Assembly (NCBI GenBank): GCA_016926235.1
Contig: JAFGOZ010000355.1
Coordinates: forward strand, 1 to 26,955
Length of the DNA stretch: 26,955 nt
Direction: 5' to 3'
Source of the DNA: Bacteroidales bacterium
Lineage (GTDB): Bacteria; Bacteroidota; Bacteroidia; Bacteroidales; UBA10428
Positions 24,713 through 26,955 of this stretch are shown here, piece by piece. A program made the translations under genes and the position numbers. The first letter of the stretch is position 1, and each line of letters opens with the position of its first letter. The notes beneath the pieces are model-generated. The model made no database searches. It was not told the origin of the DNA and saw nothing but the letters and a program-made list of their open reading frames with translations.

Positions 24713-24967
24713 ATGGCTGAAAGTGTAAAAAAAGACGTAACCATAATAATAAATGGAACGCCGCATGATATTGAAAAGGACGAAATTAGTTACAATGAAG
24801 TTGTAACCTTAGGATTCCCTGATTTCCCTCAACATCCTGAAAGAACTTATTCGGTAACCTACCAAAGAGGACATGGAAACAAGCCAGAAGGCATATTGTC
24901 ACCAGGTGGTACAGTAAAGGTCAAGGATCAAATGATTTTTTATGTTAAACACACTGGCCAGTCATAA
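24713..24967 (+). CDS. Ubiquitin-like protein (single multiubiquitin-type beta-grasp domain)
   Basis: 84 aa from the ATG at 24713, preceded by an A-rich stretch; the ATG at 24680 would add 11 residues but lies almost on the predicted transcription start. The sequence opens with VTIIINGTPHDIEK and includes VVTLGFPDFPQ, YSVTYQRGHGNKPEG and a final strand MIFYVKHTGQS. This is the bacterial Multi_ubiq type of beta-grasp domain, here as one copy rather than a tandem array. The tail is ...TGQS, so removal of two residues would expose a C-terminal Gly; a ready-made GG terminus is absent. The gene overlaps the E1-like gene by 26 bp. It should be the modifier that is adenylated and conjugated or thiolated. 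Confidence 0.82.
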   Translation: MAESVKKDVTIIINGTPHDIEKDEISYNEVVTLGFPDFPQHPERTYSVTYQRGHGNKPEGILSPGGTVKVKDQMIFYVKHTGQS

Positions 24968-26102
24968 CGATGACATAAAAAGGTTGGTTGATAAAGGCTA
25001 TGCAGTTTCAATTGATAGCAATTATCTTGTCATTCGTGATATTCCATATCTTGATAATAATAGAAATCTCCAAATTGGTGCCTTTGTATCAAAGATGATT
25101 TTTATTGATCAAGTGCATGTAAAACTTGAAGATCACCAAATTTTCTTTTGTGGATCTCATCCCTGTCATATTGATGGAAGTGCCATTCTAAATTTAGGCG
25201 GAGGTCCAACTGCACTTCAACTGGTATCACCTGACTTATTTGTTCAAAGGTCCTTTTCTAACAAACCTCCGACCGGATTCCGGGATTTTTTTGAAAAAGT
25301 TGAAAGTTATTTAACAATCATCTCCGGTCCGGCAATCAACTTGCATAACGCAAATCCATATACATTTAGATTGGTTGAAGAGAATACTCAATCAGTATTT
25401 AAATATCGGGACACCTTAACAAGTAGAGCTGAGATCGGTGATCTTTCTTTGAAGTTTGAAAGTGATATTATTGCAATAGTTGGGCTTGGTGGAACAGGTT
25501 CATACCTTCTTGATTTCATAGTAAAAACACCGGTTAAAGAAATTCGTGCATTTGACTTAGATTTCTTTCATGTTCATAATGCATTTCGTTCTCCAGGTAA
25601 GTTAGATGGAGACGAATTAGGGAAAAGCAAGGCAGAAGTTTACCAAAAGCGTTATAATGATTTCCGTTCTGGTCTCAATATTCATTCCAAGTTTATTTTA
25701 GCAGGTTCAACTGATGATTTAGAGGGCGTAACGTTTGCTTTTGTTTGTGTAGATAAAGGCTCTTCCAGAGCAGAAATCTTTGATTTACTTATTAAAATGA
25801 ATATTCCATTTATCGATGTTGGGATGGGACTAGATAGAGATAAAGGTCCAATAAGCGGCACATTAAGGACGACATTTTTTAGTAAAGAAAATGCACATGA
25901 TTTACAGTTAAAAGGATTGGCACCTATGATTGACCTTCCCAAAGATATATATCAAAATAATATTCAAATATCAGAACTCAATGCATTGAATGCATGCCTG
26001 GCGGTTATAAAGTATAAACAATTAAGGGGTTTCTACGCGGATGATAACGGAATTTATCATATGTTATTTACAATAGACAGTCTTCATTCTGCTAGGGAAT
26101 AA
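24942..26102 (+). CDS. ThiF/E1-like ubiquitin-activating enzyme with N-terminal DUF6791-like domain
   Basis: 386 aa, ATG at 24942 inside the end of the ubiquitin-like gene. The C-terminal half is a ThiF/E1 adenylation domain: AIVGLGGTGSYLLDF (178-192) is the ATP-binding glycine loop, AFDLDF (203-208) the acidic ribose-binding segment and VHNAFRSPG (211-219) carries the conserved Asn and Arg, with GKSKAEV as the Lys region. FVCVDKGSSRAEI places a Cys after the central strand; a distinct catalytic Cys domain is not seen. The first 160 residues resemble the N-terminal domain often joined to ThiF in these operons (DUF6791-like), including a CGSHPCHIDGS stretch. The enzyme should adenylate the C-terminus of the upstream ubiquitin-like protein. 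Target proteins are unknown. Confidence 0.88.
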   Translation: MLNTLASHNDDIKRLVDKGYAVSIDSNYLVIRDIPYLDNNRNLQIGAFVSKMIFIDQVHVKLEDHQIFFCGSHPCHIDGSAILNLGGGPTALQLVSPDLFVQRSFSNKPPTGFRDFFEKVESYLTIISGPAINLHNANPYTFRLVEENTQSVFKYRDTLTSRAEIGDLSLKFESDIIAIVGLGGTGSYLLDFIVKTPVKEIRAFDLDFFHVHNAFRSPGKLDGDELGKSKAEVYQKRYNDFRSGLNIHSKFILAGSTDDLEGVTFAFVCVDKGSSRAEIFDLLIKMNIPFIDVGMGLDRDKGPISGTLRTTFFSKENAHDLQLKGLAPMIDLPKDIYQNNIQISELNALNACLAVIKYKQLRGFYADDNGIYHMLFTIDSLHSARE

Positions 26103-26500
26103 TGAATAGTATTAAATTGCTTCGAGTGCATTATTTGCCAAAGGAACTAGAACCAAGAATTTTATATGTTTCCGAGGAGTTTTGTGTAGCTGGTCATTTG
26201 TGTCCTTGTGGATGTGGAAGTAAAATTATTACACCACTTGGTCCAAATGATTGGACATTCACTGAGTTTGGGAATAAAGCGTCACTTTACCCATCGATTG
26301 GTAATTGGCAACTACCTTGTAGATCTCATTATTGGATTAAAAAAGGAAAAATAGTATGGTCTTATCAATGGTCGCAAGAACAGATAAAGAGATGCTTTAA
26401 AGAAGAAGAATTACAAAGAAAATTGTACTATGAAAAACGTCAATCATCGGATAAACGTCAATCTATAGTCAAGCGTGTTTTAAGGTGGTTTTTAAGGTAA
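26102..26500 (+). CDS. DUF6527 family protein, probable zinc-binding partner or protease of the ubiquitin-like pathway
   Basis: 132 aa; the ATG at 26102 shares its A with the E1-like stop (TAATG), so translation is coupled. The core has a zinc-ribbon-like CPCGCGSK (34-41) completed by PCRSHYWI (72-79), plus PSIGNW (64-69) and KGKIVW. These are the landmarks of DUF6527, which regularly accompanies multiubiquitin and ThiF genes; I recall members being proposed as serine-type proteases acting on the ubiquitin-like protein. S65 and H76 would be candidates to test. The C-terminal 45 residues are a basic, probably helical tail. It is the last gene of the cassette. Confidence 0.85.
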   Translation: MNSIKLLRVHYLPKELEPRILYVSEEFCVAGHLCPCGCGSKIITPLGPNDWTFTEFGNKASLYPSIGNWQLPCRSHYWIKKGKIVWSYQWSQEQIKRCFKEEELQRKLYYEKRQSSDKRQSIVKRVLRWFLR

Positions 26501-26732
26501 TAATAGAAATATTGGAATTTTATAATCCAATAATGATTAAGATACATATATCGAAGATTTGACTACTGCTGCTCATTAACATCTTTTTATCCACAAATAA
26601 TGTGTATTTTCGCATAAGAGAAAATGAGTGCATTAAAGTGAGGTGGCGATTCGGTGGGTTTGCATTTTCTGACTAGGCTAATATAAAGATATACAGCGCG
26701 ATGGATGGGGTGAAAAAAGTCCCTCTTCCTCC
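26501..26732. other. Non-coding stretch after the ubiquitin-like cassette
   Basis: No gene seen on either strand. A weak hairpin (TATTGGA at 26510-26516, TCCAATA at 26526-26532) just after the last stop lacks a T-tract and may or may not terminate transcription. A distant 8-bp inverted repeat (AGAAAATG at 26619, CATTTTCT at 26663) flanks a more GC-rich segment. Composition becomes less AT-rich toward the right, as at a module boundary. Confidence 0.4.
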
Positions 26733-26865
26733 GCAAAAGAAATGAAATCCCTTGGCGAAGCCTGGGGATTTTGCTTTTTGGCCAGGCCCAATCTCGCTTG
26801 AGGCCGGGTCAAAAAGCAAAAGACCCACCGGCGCGCAGCGACGGCAGGGATTTCATTTCTTTTGC
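26733..26865. repeat. 133-bp nested inverted repeat
   Basis: Outer arms are perfect 19-mers: GCAAAAGAAATGAAATCCC (26733-26751) and GGGATTTCATTTCTTTTGC (26847-26865). Inside them, TTTTGCTTTTTG (26769-26780) pairs with CAAAAAGCAAAA (26810-26821), and GGCC-rich segments near the centre can pair further. The whole region could fold into one long, partly bulged hairpin. No coding frame is seen in it. Candidates: a MITE-like element, an insertion-sequence end, or a structured terminator or boundary. Confidence 0.75.
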
Positions 26866-26886
26866 AAGGTGTTACCGGGAATTAAA

Positions 26887-26955
26887 AATACAGTGAATTC
26901 GGCAATGTGAATGCAGTGAAATCGGGAACAAGAATACAGTAAAATCGGGAACAAG
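26887..26955. repeat. Three 23-bp tandem repeats running off the window
   Basis: Units at 26887-26909, 26910-26932 and 26933-26955. The last two differ at only two positions (AATGCAGTGAAATC... against AATACAGTAAAATC..., both ending GGGAACAAG); the first is more diverged. A degenerate CCGGGAATTAA just before may be a decayed earlier copy. The array continues past the right edge, so its size is unknown. Terminal repeats of an insertion sequence or an iteron array are possible. Confidence 0.7.

Overview
The window looks like part of an integrative or conjugative element of a Bacteroidota bacterium (Bacteroidales-like) that carries several anti-phage or addiction modules. The evidence is as follows. 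There is a very large helicase of the kind carried on Bacteroides-type mobile elements. There is a BT4734-type/PriCT_2/VapE replication protein. Promoter-like sequences match the Bacteroides consensus (TTTG, about 19-20 nt, TAnnTTTG), and there are no convincing Shine-Dalgarno sites. No rRNA, tRNA, CRISPR array, integrase or relaxase is visible.

Layout. (1) Positions 1-3776, + strand, moderately GC-rich backbone: the C-terminal part of a giant DEAH/SNF2-like helicase (truncated by the window edge), then a Lys-rich protein with an internal duplication, then a RecA-like P-loop ATPase. The last two appear to be one protein split by a -1 frame change at a run of nine A (3193-3201). (2) Positions 3845-16431, - strand, clearly more AT-rich cargo: seven tightly packed genes. 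In transcription order they are a PLD-helicase, an Eco57I-like adenine methyltransferase, an ABC/RecF-like ATPase (together matching the helicase-methylase-ATPase 'Hma' defence type), a classic AAA+ ATPase, a PGN_0703-like PD-(D/E)XK nuclease, a methyltransferase fused to a membrane-anchored beta-rich domain, and a small membrane protein with the same beta-rich domain. (3) Positions 16432-16789: non-coding, with an array of paired TGGTAA/TTACCA hexamers. (4) Positions 16790-20614, - strand, backbone again: the BT4734/PriCT_2/VapE primase-helicase, an excisionase-like HTH protein and an unrecognised 392-aa protein. (5) Positions 20822-24615, - strand, AT-rich: two modules with XRE-HTH plus ImmA/IrrE metallopeptidase regulators, one paired with a P63C protein and one with a HigB-like toxin. 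(6) Positions 24656-26500, + strand, divergent from higBA: a ubiquitin-like protein, a ThiF/E1-like enzyme and a DUF6527 protein, with overlapping or fused reading frames. (7) Positions 26501-26955: non-coding, with a long nested inverted repeat and three 23-bp tandem repeats running off the edge.

How the genes may work together. The 12.6-kb minus-strand block reads as one operon. The Hma-like trio would recognise or modify DNA and act on invaders. The AAA+/nuclease pair and the two membrane-anchored beta-rich proteins look like accessory effectors. This extended composition, and the methyltransferase/beta-barrel pair in particular, is the strongest candidate for something undescribed. The ubiquitin-like cassette appears to lack a separate E2 or JAB gene, and its promoter overlaps a palindrome that could be the HigA operator, so the toxin-antitoxin regulator may also control it. 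Functional calls rest on reading the translated sequences by eye; no database search was possible.
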